From Sva-07 sp963741755 (GTDB taxonomy: Bacteria > Actinomycetota > Acidimicrobiia > Acidimicrobiales > Ilumatobacteraceae), in the NCBI GenBank assembly GCA_963741755.1, contig CAVUJG010000004.1, positions 62,001 to 126,000 on the forward strand: a DNA stretch of 64,000 nucleotides, given 5' to 3'. Below, piece by piece: positions 54,639 through 63,309 of this stretch; the first letter of the stretch is position 1; each line of letters begins with the position of its first letter. The notes beneath the pieces were generated by a model, which was not told the origin of the DNA, searched no databases, and saw only the letters and a list, made by a program, of their open reading frames with translations. A program made the position numbers and the translations under genes.

Positions 54639-55625
54639 TTGCTCGACCTCGACCTGCTCTGGGTCACCGGCAAGGGCGGGGTGGGCAAGACCACCGTCGC
54701 GGCAGCGATTGCCGACGTAGCTGCACGGCACGGACGTCGCACGCTCGTGTGCGAGATGGATGCCAAAGGCGCGCTCGCCAACGCGTTCGACGTGGGCCCG
54801 CTCGAATTCGAGCCCACCGAGGTGGCGCCGAATCTGTACGCCATGGCGATGAACACCGAGGATTCGCTGCGCGAGTACCTGCGGCTCTTCGTGCGGATCC
54901 CGCTGCTGGGGCGCATCGGTCCGCTCGCGTCGACGTTCGACTTCGTCGCCGACGCCGCGCCCGGCGTCAAGGAGATTCTCGGCGTCGGCAAGCTCTGCTG
55001 GGAGGTTCGCGAGCACAACTACGACCTGATCGTCGTCGATGCCGAGGCGAGCGGACACATCGTCAGCCAGATCGGCGCTCCCCGGGTGATCGCCGATCTC
55101 GTGCAGGTCGGTCTGGTCCGTGACCAGACCCAGTGGATGCTCGACATCCTCGACGACCCCGCCCGTACCGGCGTCGCAGTCGTGACGACGCCCGAGGAGA
55201 TGCCGGTCACCGAAACGATCGAGCTGTTGGCGAGACTGCGAGCCGAGACCGGGGCGCATGCCTCGGCCGTGATCGCGAATCGTGTGCTGCCTGCGATGTT
55301 CAATCGGCGCGAGCAGGCGATCGTCGACCGTCTCGACGACGTGATGCCGCTCCTCGTCGACGCGATCGGGCCAGGAGCCCGCACGGTCGTCGATGCTGCC
55401 CGGCTGACCGAGTCGCGCCGTGCCACGGGAGCGACGCATCTCGATCGACTGCGCGAGTGGATCGGAGACGCCGACGAAGTGCCTGATCAGTTGCCGATCA
55501 TCACCGTGCCCGAGCTGTTCGCCCGAGCATCGGGCCCTCGCGTCGTGTCGCTCGTCGCCGACGCACTGACCGACGAACTCGACCCGGAGCCGATGCCGTC
55601 GGCCGGGAGGAGCGCAACGCCATGA
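54639..55625 (+). CDS. ArsA/Get3-like ATPase, first of pair
   Basis: 328 residues from a TTG at 54639; no better start is visible. The deviant Walker A is WVTGKGGVGKTTVAAAI with the signature Lys (KGG). The switch region is IVVDAEASGHIV and an Asp-rich CEMDAKGALANAF is the phosphate-proximal loop. No membrane helix. It matches the Rv3679-type partner. Its stop overlaps the second ATPase start (ATGA), as in the mycobacterial pair that forms a heterodimer. Confidence 0.85.
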   Translation: MLDLDLLWVTGKGGVGKTTVAAAIADVAARHGRRTLVCEMDAKGALANAFDVGPLEFEPTEVAPNLYAMAMNTEDSLREYLRLFVRIPLLGRIGPLASTFDFVADAAPGVKEILGVGKLCWEVREHNYDLIVVDAEASGHIVSQIGAPRVIADLVQVGLVRDQTQWMLDILDDPARTGVAVVTTPEEMPVTETIELLARLRAETGAHASAVIANRVLPAMFNRREQAIVDRLDDVMPLLVDAIGPGARTVVDAARLTESRRATGATHLDRLREWIGDADEVPDQLPIITVPELFARASGPRVVSLVADALTDELDPEPMPSAGRSATP

Positions 55626-56776
55626 GCGACCTCGACAACCTCCTGGCCAGTCGGGAAATGATCCTCGTCGCCGGTTCCGGCGGGGTCGGCAAGACCACGA
55701 TCGCCGCGGCGCTCGGTATCGCTGCCGCAGCGCGTCAGAAGGGGCGGGTGCTCGTGTTGACCGTCGACCCGGCCCGTCGTCTGGCCACGGCGCTCGGCGT
55801 CGACGAGTTCGGCAACACGCCGGTGCGCATCGACCCGGCCGAGTTCGCCGCGGCAGGCGTCAAGGTGCGCGGTGAGGTGTGGGTGGCGATGCTCGACACC
55901 AAGGCCGGCTGGGACGAACTGATCACGCGGCACGCGCCCGATGCCGAGATCCGCGATGCCGTGCTCGCCAACCCGCTCTACGAGAACATCACCAGTCGTT
56001 TCGTGCACAGCCACGAGTACCTGGCGATGGAGCAACTCCACGACCTGCATGCCCGCGGCGACTTCGACCTCGTGATCGTCGACACGCCACCGTCGCGAAA
56101 CGCGCTGTCGATCCTCGACGCGCCGAGCCGGATGGTCGAGTTCTTCGGCAGTCGGTTGCTGCGCTGGCTGACCGTGCCCTACCGGTCACGCTTGTTCACC
56201 GTTGCCTCGAAGCCGTTCTACCAGGTTGCCGATCGGGTGCTGGGTTCACGGTTCCTGCAGGACATCGCCGACTTCTTCGTGTTGTTCCAGGCCATGGAGG
56301 GCGGGTTCGTGCGTCGAGCTCGCGAGGTCGAAGCGCTGCTCGTCGATCCTCGGACCGCCTTCGTCATCGTGACGACGCTCGAGACGGCGCCGAGCCACGA
56401 AGCGCGATTCCTCGCCCGTTCGTTGATCGAGCGCGAGATGTGTCTCGGCGCCGTCATCGCCAACCGTGTGCTGCCCGAGGAGCTCGCCGGCTCTGCGGCG
56501 ACCGACAGCGCAGCGGCCCTGCTCGACCAGGCGACCGGCCCGCTGGCGGACACGATCGCCGCCGAACTCGATGCCCCGGCGAAGCAGGTGCGGTCATCGC
56601 TGACACAGATCGCCACGCGCTTCGACGACGTCGCGCTGGTGGCGGCCCGCGAGTCCGACCGACGTTCGGAACTTGCCGCGATGGCACCGACGCTGGTCTC
56701 CGTGCCGTGGCTCGATGGGGACATTCACGATCTTGCCGGGCTCGGTCGCTTGGCGGGTCACCTGCGCAACGCGTGA
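55622..56776 (+). CDS. ArsA/Get3-like ATPase, second of pair
   Basis: 384 residues. Walker A is LVAGSGGVGKTTIAAALG: the signature Lys of the deviant Walker A (KGGVGK) is replaced by Ser. Switch I is VDPARRLATALG, switch II VIVDTPPSRNAL. A hydrophobic region (MVEFFGSRLLRWLTVPYRS) may bind client helices. It matches the Rv3680-type partner. It is followed by a sensor kinase gene 22 bp later, so they may share a transcript. Confidence 0.87.
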   Translation: MSDLDNLLASREMILVAGSGGVGKTTIAAALGIAAAARQKGRVLVLTVDPARRLATALGVDEFGNTPVRIDPAEFAAAGVKVRGEVWVAMLDTKAGWDELITRHAPDAEIRDAVLANPLYENITSRFVHSHEYLAMEQLHDLHARGDFDLVIVDTPPSRNALSILDAPSRMVEFFGSRLLRWLTVPYRSRLFTVASKPFYQVADRVLGSRFLQDIADFFVLFQAMEGGFVRRAREVEALLVDPRTAFVIVTTLETAPSHEARFLARSLIEREMCLGAVIANRVLPEELAGSAATDSAAALLDQATGPLADTIAAELDAPAKQVRSSLTQIATRFDDVALVAARESDRRSELAAMAPTLVSVPWLDGDIHDLAGLGRLAGHLRNA

Positions 56777-56798
56777 TCATCAGGCAGAATCAACGGTG

Positions 56799-58310
56799 AT
56801 GACCTCTCTCGCCGAACTGGCCCGCGAGCACTCAGCGCTCGAACGCGACGACATCGACCACCTGCACCGGCTCGCTGCCGAGTGGGCGTTCCTCGCCGAC
56901 CTGTGCTTCGCCGACCTGCTGTTGTACGTGCGCTCGGATGCCGGCAAGTGGCTGATCGTCGATCAGGTACGGCCCGCCACGAACCAGACGATGTACGTCA
57001 CCGACTACGTCGGGACGTGGGCCGACGGCGACGAAGCCGAGCTGATCGAACAGGCCTTCGACAGCGGGCAGCGAATCGAGGGAGCGATCGAGGTCGACGG
57101 TGGCGGCGACGAGGTCAATCACGCCCGCATGCTCGCCATCCCGGTGCGTCACGGCGATCGGATCGTCGCCGTGTTGTCGAAGGAGTGGAAGGTGCGCGCC
57201 GGGCGTCCGCTCGGCGAGCTCGAACGCAACTACTCCTACATCTTCGAAGAGTTCGTTCAGATGATCGAGGCCGGCTCGTTCCCGTTCGCCGGGAGAGTCG
57301 CCGACTCGAGCGCTGCGCCGCGGGTCGGCGACGGCGTGCTCACGCTCGACTCGAGCGGCACCGTCACCTACGTGTCGCCGAACGCCAACTCGGCGTTGCA
57401 CCGCGTCGGAATCCAGGCGAACCCGGTCGGGATGCGTCTGGCCGAGCTGGGCTTCCACGACGGACCGGTCCGCCAGGCGTTCGAGCGGTTCGAGCCGGTC
57501 GTCGAGGAATTCGAGCAGGGCGCCGACGTCACGTTGCTGTGCCGATGCGTGCCGATCGTGACCGCCACGGGACCGGGTCGTGAGATCGCCGGTGGCCTGT
57601 TGCTGGTGCGCGATGTCACCGAGCTGCGCAAACGTGATCGTCTCCTGCTGAGCAAGGACGCGACGATCCGCGAGATTCATCACCGGGTGAAGAACAACCT
57701 GCAGACGATCTCGTCGCTGTTGCGCTTGCAGTCGCGTCGGCTCACCAATCCCGAGGCGAAAGCTGCGGTGCAGGAGTCGGTTCGCCGCATCCGCACGATC
57801 GCGCTCGTCCACGAATCGCTGTCGCGCGAACCCGGCGAGGACATCGCCTTCATCGAGATCGTGCGGCCGTTGTTGCGCCTCGCCGAGGAGGGACTTCAGT
57901 CACCCGATCGGCCGGTGCGTTTCACGGTGACGGGCGACGGCGGTCGCATCCCGGCGAACACCGCGACGCCGCTGTCGGTCGTGCTCACCGAACTCCTGCA
58001 GAACGCCGTCGACCACGGGTTCCCCGAGGGCAGCGGTGGCGGCGAGGTGCAGGTCGGCCTGTCGCAGGTCGACCGCAATCTCACGGTTCGGGTGGTCGAC
58101 AACGGGCGCGGGGTCGATCCGGCGTTCGACATCGATCAGGTCAAGGGCCTGGGCCTGTCGATCGTGCGCACGTTGGTGACCACGGAGCTCAACGGCACCA
58201 TCGACATCCGCCCGGCAACGCCCGACGATCTGTCAGGCGCTGGCCTCGGCGATGGCTACAACCGTCAGCACGGCACCGTCATCGAACTCTGCGTCCCGAC
58301 AGACGACTGA
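56799..58310 (+). CDS. pdtaS: Sensor histidine kinase, PdtaS type
   Basis: 503 residues. N-terminal GAF-like domain (residues 1-155), then a PAS-like domain (about 175-280), then HisKA_2 and HATPase. The phosphorylated His lies in IREIHHRVKNNLQTISSLLR, the typical HWE/HisKA_2 box. VVLTELLQNAVDHGF is the N box and VVDNGRGVDPAF the G box. There is no membrane segment, so it is a soluble sensor. PdtaS works with the antiterminator PdtaR, which binds RNA with an ANTAR domain; no pdtaR is seen in the window. Confidence 0.88.
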   Translation: MTSLAELAREHSALERDDIDHLHRLAAEWAFLADLCFADLLLYVRSDAGKWLIVDQVRPATNQTMYVTDYVGTWADGDEAELIEQAFDSGQRIEGAIEVDGGGDEVNHARMLAIPVRHGDRIVAVLSKEWKVRAGRPLGELERNYSYIFEEFVQMIEAGSFPFAGRVADSSAAPRVGDGVLTLDSSGTVTYVSPNANSALHRVGIQANPVGMRLAELGFHDGPVRQAFERFEPVVEEFEQGADVTLLCRCVPIVTATGPGREIAGGLLLVRDVTELRKRDRLLLSKDATIREIHHRVKNNLQTISSLLRLQSRRLTNPEAKAAVQESVRRIRTIALVHESLSREPGEDIAFIEIVRPLLRLAEEGLQSPDRPVRFTVTGDGGRIPANTATPLSVVLTELLQNAVDHGFPEGSGGGEVQVGLSQVDRNLTVRVVDNGRGVDPAFDIDQVKGLGLSIVRTLVTTELNGTIDIRPATPDDLSGAGLGDGYNRQHGTVIELCVPTDD

Positions 58311-58405
58311 CGCCGACCCAGGCAGCCTTCGAGATGTCCTGAGCCGCCACCCATGCAACGCGACCGACCGGCACTTCGGGGATTGCGCCATCTCTCCGAG
58401 TGCGA

Positions 58406-58419
58406 GGATGGAACCATCC
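58406..58419. promoter_or_regulatory. Inverted repeat upstream of SCO6745-like gene
   Basis: GGATGG-AA-CCATCC, a perfect 6-2-6 inverted repeat 55 bp before the SCO6745-like start. It could be an operator of the downstream protein, which may be autoregulated. Confidence 0.35.
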
Positions 58420-58474
58420 ACATGGTCGTAAGTGTCCGCCGAGGGGCGCCAGGTCGCAGCAGGAGGAGTTCACG

Positions 58475-59296
58475 ATGAGCTCAATCGCACGTCGGATGTT
58501 CGAGCTGGTCGAGCCGATCGGCGTCATCCCCTACTGGGCCGACGAACCCACCGAAGCGATGTTCGCGCTCGGCTTCACCAACTACTGGGACACCTACTTC
58601 GCCGGACGTGCCGCGCCTCTGGGCCTCGCCACTGCCGAGGTGGTCGACGCACTCTTCTACAACTTCGCTCCCGGCGAAGTGGCCCGACACATTCCGACCG
58701 TGTGGAACACCACCACCCCCGCGGCGGCGATCGCCGCACGCCAAGCGGGCTGCGTACAAGCGTTGCGACGCGTCCTCCGCGACCACGTGGATACTCCCGG
58801 CTTCGCGCACGCAACCGAGCTGTTGACCAAAGCGGCGACCAGCGCACCCTCCGAAGGGCGGCCGATGTATGCCGCTCTGCGTGCGATCCCGATCCCCGAT
58901 GATGTTGTCGCCCGGCTATTCCATGCCGCGTCGCTTCTACGCGAGCACCGCGGCGACGGACACGTCGCCGCCCTGATGATCGAAGGTATCGGCCGACTCG
59001 AGGCGCACGTCCTGCTCGCCCTCGACATGGACATGCCCGCCGAGAAGTTCGGACGAATTCACCACCTCCCGGCGACGCAGCTCACCGCCGTGATCGACGG
59101 CATGCGCGACCGCGGATTGATCGGTGATGACCGGTGGCTGACCGAACGAGGAAGAGCCGTCAAACGACGTGTCGAGGCGATCACCGATGACCTCGCGTCG
59201 CCCCCGTACAACGTCCTCTCGCCCCACGAGCTCGACGAACTCCAGACCACGCTGCAACCCCTCGCCGCACCGCTGCTCGCCGCCCAGCCCTGGTAG
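58475..59296 (+). CDS. SCO6745-family protein
   Basis: 273 residues from the ATG at 58475; the strong Shine-Dalgarno AGGAGGAG fixes this start over an upstream ATG at 58400. Opening MSSIARRMFELVEPIGVIPY and GFTNYWDTYFAGRAAPLG match this actinobacterial family. The C-terminal half (residues 175-250) is winged-helix-like with LPATQLTAVIDGMRDRGLI. Function unknown, possibly a regulator or small-molecule enzyme. It is the first gene of the accessory region between the sensor kinase and whiB. Confidence 0.8.
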   Translation: MSSIARRMFELVEPIGVIPYWADEPTEAMFALGFTNYWDTYFAGRAAPLGLATAEVVDALFYNFAPGEVARHIPTVWNTTTPAAAIAARQAGCVQALRRVLRDHVDTPGFAHATELLTKAATSAPSEGRPMYAALRAIPIPDDVVARLFHAASLLREHRGDGHVAALMIEGIGRLEAHVLLALDMDMPAEKFGRIHHLPATQLTAVIDGMRDRGLIGDDRWLTERGRAVKRRVEAITDDLASPPYNVLSPHELDELQTTLQPLAAPLLAAQPW

Positions 59297-59378
59297 AGCA
59301 CCCGCTACCAAACGCCGGCTCGAGGGTGTGCGTTATCCCAGTCCTGCGGACTCGCGTCCGCTCGTTGAAAGGCCGTCG

Positions 59379-59930
59379 TCAAGCCTGTGGCGCAGGTTCG
59401 ATGCCGTCCAGCCATTGATCTGCAGCCTTGCGGCTCGTCAGTCGCACGAAGTCGAGATGAGCGAGCTCGGGCGCTTCCATCGCCGAGCCGTAGCGCTCCC
59501 GGTACTTTGCATGCTGCGTCCAGGACCATCGGATGATCGACTTGTACGGGTCCCACGACCACAGACTTCGCCACGATTCCCGATTTCCGTTCCACAGCTG
59601 CTTGCGCCCGACGATTCGCGTCAGTGTTCGGCGGACGACCTGGAACATGACAGTGCGACGTGGAAGGTCCAACCACACGACGGTGTCGGCTCGCTTCCAC
59701 ACCGGTCCGTCCACCACCACGGTCCGGTAGTTCCCGTCGATGACCCACGAATCCGTCGATGAAATCTCCTCGATCCGGGCCACGAACGCGTCCGGATCGA
59801 TTGGTGTCCAGTTCGCCAGATGGTGGATGGCGTCGAGCTCGACATACGGGGCGTCGAGAAACAGCGCCGCGCGTTCGGCAAGGTGGGACTTGCCTGAGCC
59901 AGAATTTCCCACCACCGACACCCGATTCAC
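59379..59930 (-). CDS. P-loop NTPase, adenylate-kinase/topology-modulation-like
   Basis: 183 residues from a GTG at 59930. Walker A is VSVVGNSGSGKSHLAERAAL. LDAIHHLANWTPIDPDAF and VIDGNYRTVVVDGPVWKRAD are typical of the FlaR/topology-modulation group of small kinases. The frame opens 50 or more codons earlier, but the P-loop sits at residue 10 from this GTG, as expected. Function unknown; likely a nucleotide or small-molecule kinase. It is convergent with the SCO6745-like gene and divergent from the integrase remnant. Confidence 0.78.
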   Translation of the reverse strand: MNRVSVVGNSGSGKSHLAERAALFLDAPYVELDAIHHLANWTPIDPDAFVARIEEISSTDSWVIDGNYRTVVVDGPVWKRADTVVWLDLPRRTVMFQVVRRTLTRIVGRKQLWNGNRESWRSLWSWDPYKSIIRWSWTQHAKYRERYGSAMEAPELAHLDFVRLTSRKAADQWLDGIEPAPQA

Positions 59931-60090
59931 GGATCCATTGTTGCCGACGATCGAGTGTCCCAGAACGCCGGCTCCTGGCGAACGTCCACTTCGAGGAGGG
60001 AACGATCGCTGCGCGGCCAGCGCCGCCGGGCCGCTGCCGGGTTGACAAGCGTGGTTCTGCTGGACCTCCACAACTACACGGAGGTTCGTC

Positions 60091-60441
60091 ATGACATCAC
60101 TCGACGCCACATCGACCACGCTGATCTCGCAGGAGCCCCCCGGCCGAAGCTTCGATGAGGAGGAGATGGCTACGGCCTCGTTCCTGGCGCGCTACAACGG
60201 CCGGACACTCGAGGCGTATCGGGACGGGCTGCGCGTCGCGGAGGCATGCGAGACCAACGTCGAGGATCTGGGCTTCGAGCGCGGGCATCGAACCCTCAAG
60301 ATCCTCGGGAAGGGCAACAAGCCCGCCACCATCCCTCTCGTCCCTCGAACGGCACGCACCATCGACCTCGCCGACCGACGCCGCCAGAACTTCGATCGTC
60401 ACGCCGCCTACGTCGTCGTCGCATTTGTGGCCAGCGGCTGA
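60091..60441 (+). pseudogene. Tyrosine recombinase (integrase) remnant
   Basis: The first 50 residues (MATASFLARYNGRTLEAYRD) are a core-binding domain fragment. Without a gap the frame then reads VAEACETNVEDLGFERGHRT and LKILGKGNKPATIPLVPRTA, which belong in the catalytic domain. So the middle is deleted, and the part with the catalytic R-H-R-Y residues is lost after a frame change. A Shine-Dalgarno GGAGG precedes the ATG. It is a decayed mobile-element gene and marks this region as once mobile. Confidence 0.75.
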
Positions 60442-60445
60442 GCAT

Positions 60446-60841
60446 TCACATCGGTTCGACCCGCTCGACGGTGGTGGCCCGGCTGATGCTGCGATCGAAC
60501 GATGCGACCCGACCGACACCTGTGCTCTCCGCGCACGCCACCAGATACGCCTCAGCGAAATCCAGACGATCCACCTCGTAGATCTCGACCGCCCGCAGCA
60601 GCAACGAAGAATCCACGCAGATCACCGGCTCGAACGCAATCAACGCGCGAATCGACTCGGCGATCACGGCGCGAGGCGCCTCATAGAACGACTCCAACAC
60701 GTAGATGGTCTCAGCGACGACCAGATCAGCGAGCAACAGATCGCGCTCCTCGGCCAGGAATCGTGAGGCGCGAGCTGCCATGTCAGGCGGATCACCCGTC
60801 AAATGTCGAACCAGGATATTCGTGTCGATGAACGCACTCAC
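60446..60841 (-). CDS. vapC: PIN-domain toxin (VapC-like)
   Basis: 131 residues. The PIN domain acidic residues are visible: Asp at SAFIDTNILVRHL, Glu in DLVVAETIYVLES, and Asp in RLDFAEAYLVA and VASFDRSI. VapC toxins cut RNA, often tRNA, and are held by a partner antitoxin. The ATG overlaps the antitoxin stop (ATGA), the usual toxin-antitoxin arrangement. Confidence 0.9.
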   Translation of the reverse strand: MSAFIDTNILVRHLTGDPPDMAARASRFLAEERDLLLADLVVAETIYVLESFYEAPRAVIAESIRALIAFEPVICVDSSLLLRAVEIYEVDRLDFAEAYLVACAESTGVGRVASFDRSISRATTVERVEPM

Positions 60842-61086
60842 CGACGAGCAGCCGCCCGATCAGCGCGGGTGCGCCGAACCACGTCGTCCCACGCCACATT
60901 GCGTTTCGCGGCCGGAACCGGAATCGAGCCGGCAAGCTCGAGAAAGTCCTTCGTGCGCGCAAGCACCGCACGATGACCTTCCACTCGGAACACGACCTCA
61001 TCGCCCTCTTCCAAGCCCAGGGCATCGCGCACAACCTTGGGCACTGTGACCTGACCCTTCGAAGTCATCTTCGCCGCAGCATCCAT
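60838..61086 (-). CDS. vapB: AbrB-type antitoxin (VapB-like)
   Basis: 82 residues. AbrB/SpoVT fold: AKMTSKGQVTVPKVVRDALG and GDEVVFRVEGHRAVLART. The C-terminal tail AWDDVVRRTRADRAAARR is the toxin-binding part. The Shine-Dalgarno AAGGAG is eight bases before the ATG. The protein would bind its own promoter and neutralise the adjacent VapC. Confidence 0.9.
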   Translation of the reverse strand: MDAAAKMTSKGQVTVPKVVRDALGLEEGDEVVFRVEGHRAVLARTKDFLELAGSIPVPAAKRNVAWDDVVRRTRADRAAARR

Positions 61087-61226
61087 TGTCTCTCCTTACA
61101 TGCTCGACGGAGTAAGGATAGCCGCTCTGGCAGATGGTTGGATCCCCGGCTGCCGGGTCGGACATCGGCCAACTCGGAGGTGAATGGCGACTGGCCGCGT
61201 CGCCGAGTCGTAGTAGACCAGCCGAC

Positions 61227-61493
61227 GTGGTCGAACGTCAGGACTTGTCGTCATCGGTCCGGTACGGCCCGTTGGGTTCGATCGGGACGATCTATGAGTT
61301 GCCGAATGGACGGCGGTGTGTGGTGACATTCGCCAACCGCGGCTCTGATGTACTCATCCCGGTCCGGAACGATCGTGGCGAGCTGTGGATCGGTCACCTA
61401 CTGCGAGACGACGTTCAACCGGCCCACTTCGACGACTGGGAGCGCGAATGGGTGCCCGCGGAACTGCTGCGACCGGTGGGCGAACTCAACTGA
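61227..61493 (+). CDS. Hypothetical small protein
   Basis: About 88 residues from a GTG at 61227; an ATG at 61134 would add 31 residues of low complexity. The segment SIGTIYELPNGRRCVVTFAN and ELWIGHLLRDDVQPAHFDDW looks like protein rather than noise. No family recognised and no clear Shine-Dalgarno, so it may not be real. It is convergent with the next small gene. Confidence 0.35.
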   Translation: MVERQDLSSSVRYGPLGSIGTIYELPNGRRCVVTFANRGSDVLIPVRNDRGELWIGHLLRDDVQPAHFDDWEREWVPAELLRPVGELN

Positions 61494-61560
61494 ACGCCTG
61501 GAGCCGGGTCGCGCCTAACGCGCCGGAGTATCGCCGGACGCCGGATACCAGCTCCTTCGC

Positions 61561-61896
61561 TCAGGCGGCCGCCACGGGTTCCTGGTGGTGGCGTCTGAGT
61601 CCGACGTCGATCGCGAGGTCGGTGAACAGGTCGGCCATCTCGGATCGGTAGCGAAGCTGGGTCGTCGCCTCTGCGCCAGCGCGCATCTGGAAGCTGTTGG
61701 CCACGTGGGTTTCCACTCCAGCGGAGCGGGTGCTCCGAACCTGCTCGGCTGCGGCCGCGTACAGGTCGGCGTGCGCCGGGTCATCCTCCGTGAGCGCTGC
61801 GAGCGCTTCGAGCACCTTCTGCTGGTCGATCGTGCCAGCCACCTCCCCGTTCGAGACAGCGAGTCCTATCGAGTGAGCGACATCCATGATGTTCAT
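61561..61896 (-). CDS. Hypothetical small protein
   Basis: 111 residues. The Shine-Dalgarno GGAGG is seven bases before the ATG, which supports a real gene. Helical composition throughout, for example QQKVLEALAALTEDDPAHAD and SEMADLFTDLAIDVGLRRHH. No family recognised. It may belong to the accessory cargo between the sensor kinase and whiB. The 323 bp downstream towards 62219 hold no gene I can support. Confidence 0.55.
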   Translation of the reverse strand: MNIMDVAHSIGLAVSNGEVAGTIDQQKVLEALAALTEDDPAHADLYAAAAEQVRSTRSAGVETHVANSFQMRAGAEATTQLRYRSEMADLFTDLAIDVGLRRHHQEPVAAA

Positions 61897-62219
61897 CTTG
61901 ATCCTCCATCGCGCCGGAACTCATCCGGCATGTGGGTCAACCGCTGTCCCCGCCGAATATTGCATGACACCCGTCACGGCGCACGATGGCCGCACGCCAT
62001 CCCACTCCGACATCGGGGCTCGGCATGGCCCCAGCGTGGACACGGCGTGCTCGTTGTCGGGCGCAGCGACATTGCACACGAACTGCACGATCAGCCACGC
62101 GTAAGCGCGTGCGACAACGACGGACAGAGTGCCCCCTATCGCCGGATCGACGTTCACCGGCGACCGAACTGGTTCCACTGCGGGATTCACAACTCCGCCG
62201 GTCGGGAAGAGGTGATGAC
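61897..62219. other. Gap of about 320 bp without a supported gene
   Basis: Frames open across this stretch on both strands, but none has a start signal or family match. I see no clear repeat or RNA structure. It contains the promoter region of at least one neighbouring small gene. Confidence 0.5.
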
Positions 62220-62576
62220 ATGGCCAGCTATGCGTTGAACAAGTTGGCGGTGAAGCGTGCTCGAGAACTGATCGAGGCCCGCCAATACGTCCTCGACAGC
62301 GACTGGGGCGACGTCCAACCGAACGCCGACGCGCAGAACTCGTACCTGGAGCGGCATACCTGGGACGAGTACGCCCAGTGGCACCTCGGCTTGACCGACG
62401 GCGCCAACGACGAGACCAAGGCACGGTATGCCTTCGTATTCGGCGACTTTCGCCGGGTGCATCGAAGTGGACTGATCGCCTGCGTGTACCGCGCGTCGGA
62501 GTGGCGCCACAAGGCCGTCGAAGTCGCAGCGCACGACCTGCTTCAACAACTCGACCGTGCTGCGGGCATCACATGA
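62220..62576 (+). CDS. Conserved small protein of unknown function
   Basis: 118 residues from the ATG at 62220. The sequence ALNKLAVKRARELIEARQYV and WDEYAQWHLGLTDGANDETK then FRRVHRSGLIACVYRASEWR belongs to a small conserved family seen in many actinobacteria and proteobacteria, to my recollection. Function unknown. It ends 36 bp before the SRPBCC remnant. Confidence 0.75.
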   Translation: MASYALNKLAVKRARELIEARQYVLDSDWGDVQPNADAQNSYLERHTWDEYAQWHLGLTDGANDETKARYAFVFGDFRRVHRSGLIACVYRASEWRHKAVEVAAHDLLQQLDRAAGIT

Positions 62577-62612
62577 CCGTTGCGAAGACCAACGACACCA
62601 CGGAGGCTGTCA

Positions 62613-63040
62613 ATGAAGTCCGAGAGCATGACGGCAACCATCACGATCGACGCGTCGGTGACCGCCGTGTCCGCCGTCCTCGCCGATGCCACGACCCATG
62701 CTGCCATCGACGGCACCGGCTGGGTCCGTGAACCAATCGACGATGACCAACTCGAGCACGTTGATCAGAGCTTCCGGATGCGCATGTACCACGACAACCA
62801 CCCCGACAAGCACTACAAGATCGCCAACCAGGTCGAGGTCTTCGATGCACCGTCGGCGATCTGCTGGAAGCCTGGACAGTTCTCACCCGAGACCGCGGAA
62901 CTCAGCTTCGGCGAGTGAACGTGGCGCTACGACCTGTCTCCTCTTGGACCTGACGCCTCCGAGGTCGCCTTGACGTACGACTGGTCCTGAGTACCCGCCC
63001 GGGACCGCAAGGAGATCCAGTGGTCCGCTGAGGGTCCGCC
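62613..63040 (+). pseudogene. SRPBCC-family gene broken by two in-frame TGA codons
   Basis: An ATG at 62613 follows a good GGAGG. The frame MTATITIDASVTAVSAVLAD to IANQVEVFDAPSAICWKPGQ is a START/SRPBCC (polyketide cyclase-like) domain. TGA at 62916 interrupts it. The same frame goes on with TWRYDLSPLGPDASEVALTY, then TGA at 62988, then VPARDRKEIQWS. The normal proteins have Trp or another residue at those points, so both stops look like single-base changes. It is a recent pseudogene. Confidence 0.65.
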
Positions 63041-63287
63041 GATCGTCTATCGGTCGCCTTGTGGCGATGGTGAGCTGGTGGCGCCGAATATGGACAACGG
63101 CGCCTCAGATGTCTGGCCCGTCAGACAGCGCAGCAACGGATGGTTCGGCACGCCTGACCGCTCGGCGGGTGGTTCTTGCTCAGTCAGTCGGGCGTAAACC
63201 GCGAGCTCGAATGCCACGAACCCAGAAACCCACCAGTCGTTCAATGGATTTCGTTGCCTTGAGTCGCCCCGCCTTGCAAGGCTCCGA
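63041..63287. other. Gap without a supported gene
   Basis: No start signal, family motif or clear repeat is visible. It is probably decayed sequence at the edge of the accessory region. Confidence 0.4.
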
Positions 63288-63308
63288 CTGTCCCGACGAT
63301 CGGGACAG
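63288..63308 (-). terminator. Hairpin downstream of whiB
   Basis: CTGTCCCGA and TCGGGACAG form a perfect 9-bp stem with loop CGA, two bases after the whiB stop. No T-tract is present, as is common in actinobacteria. Confidence 0.6.
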
Positions 63309-63309
63309 C

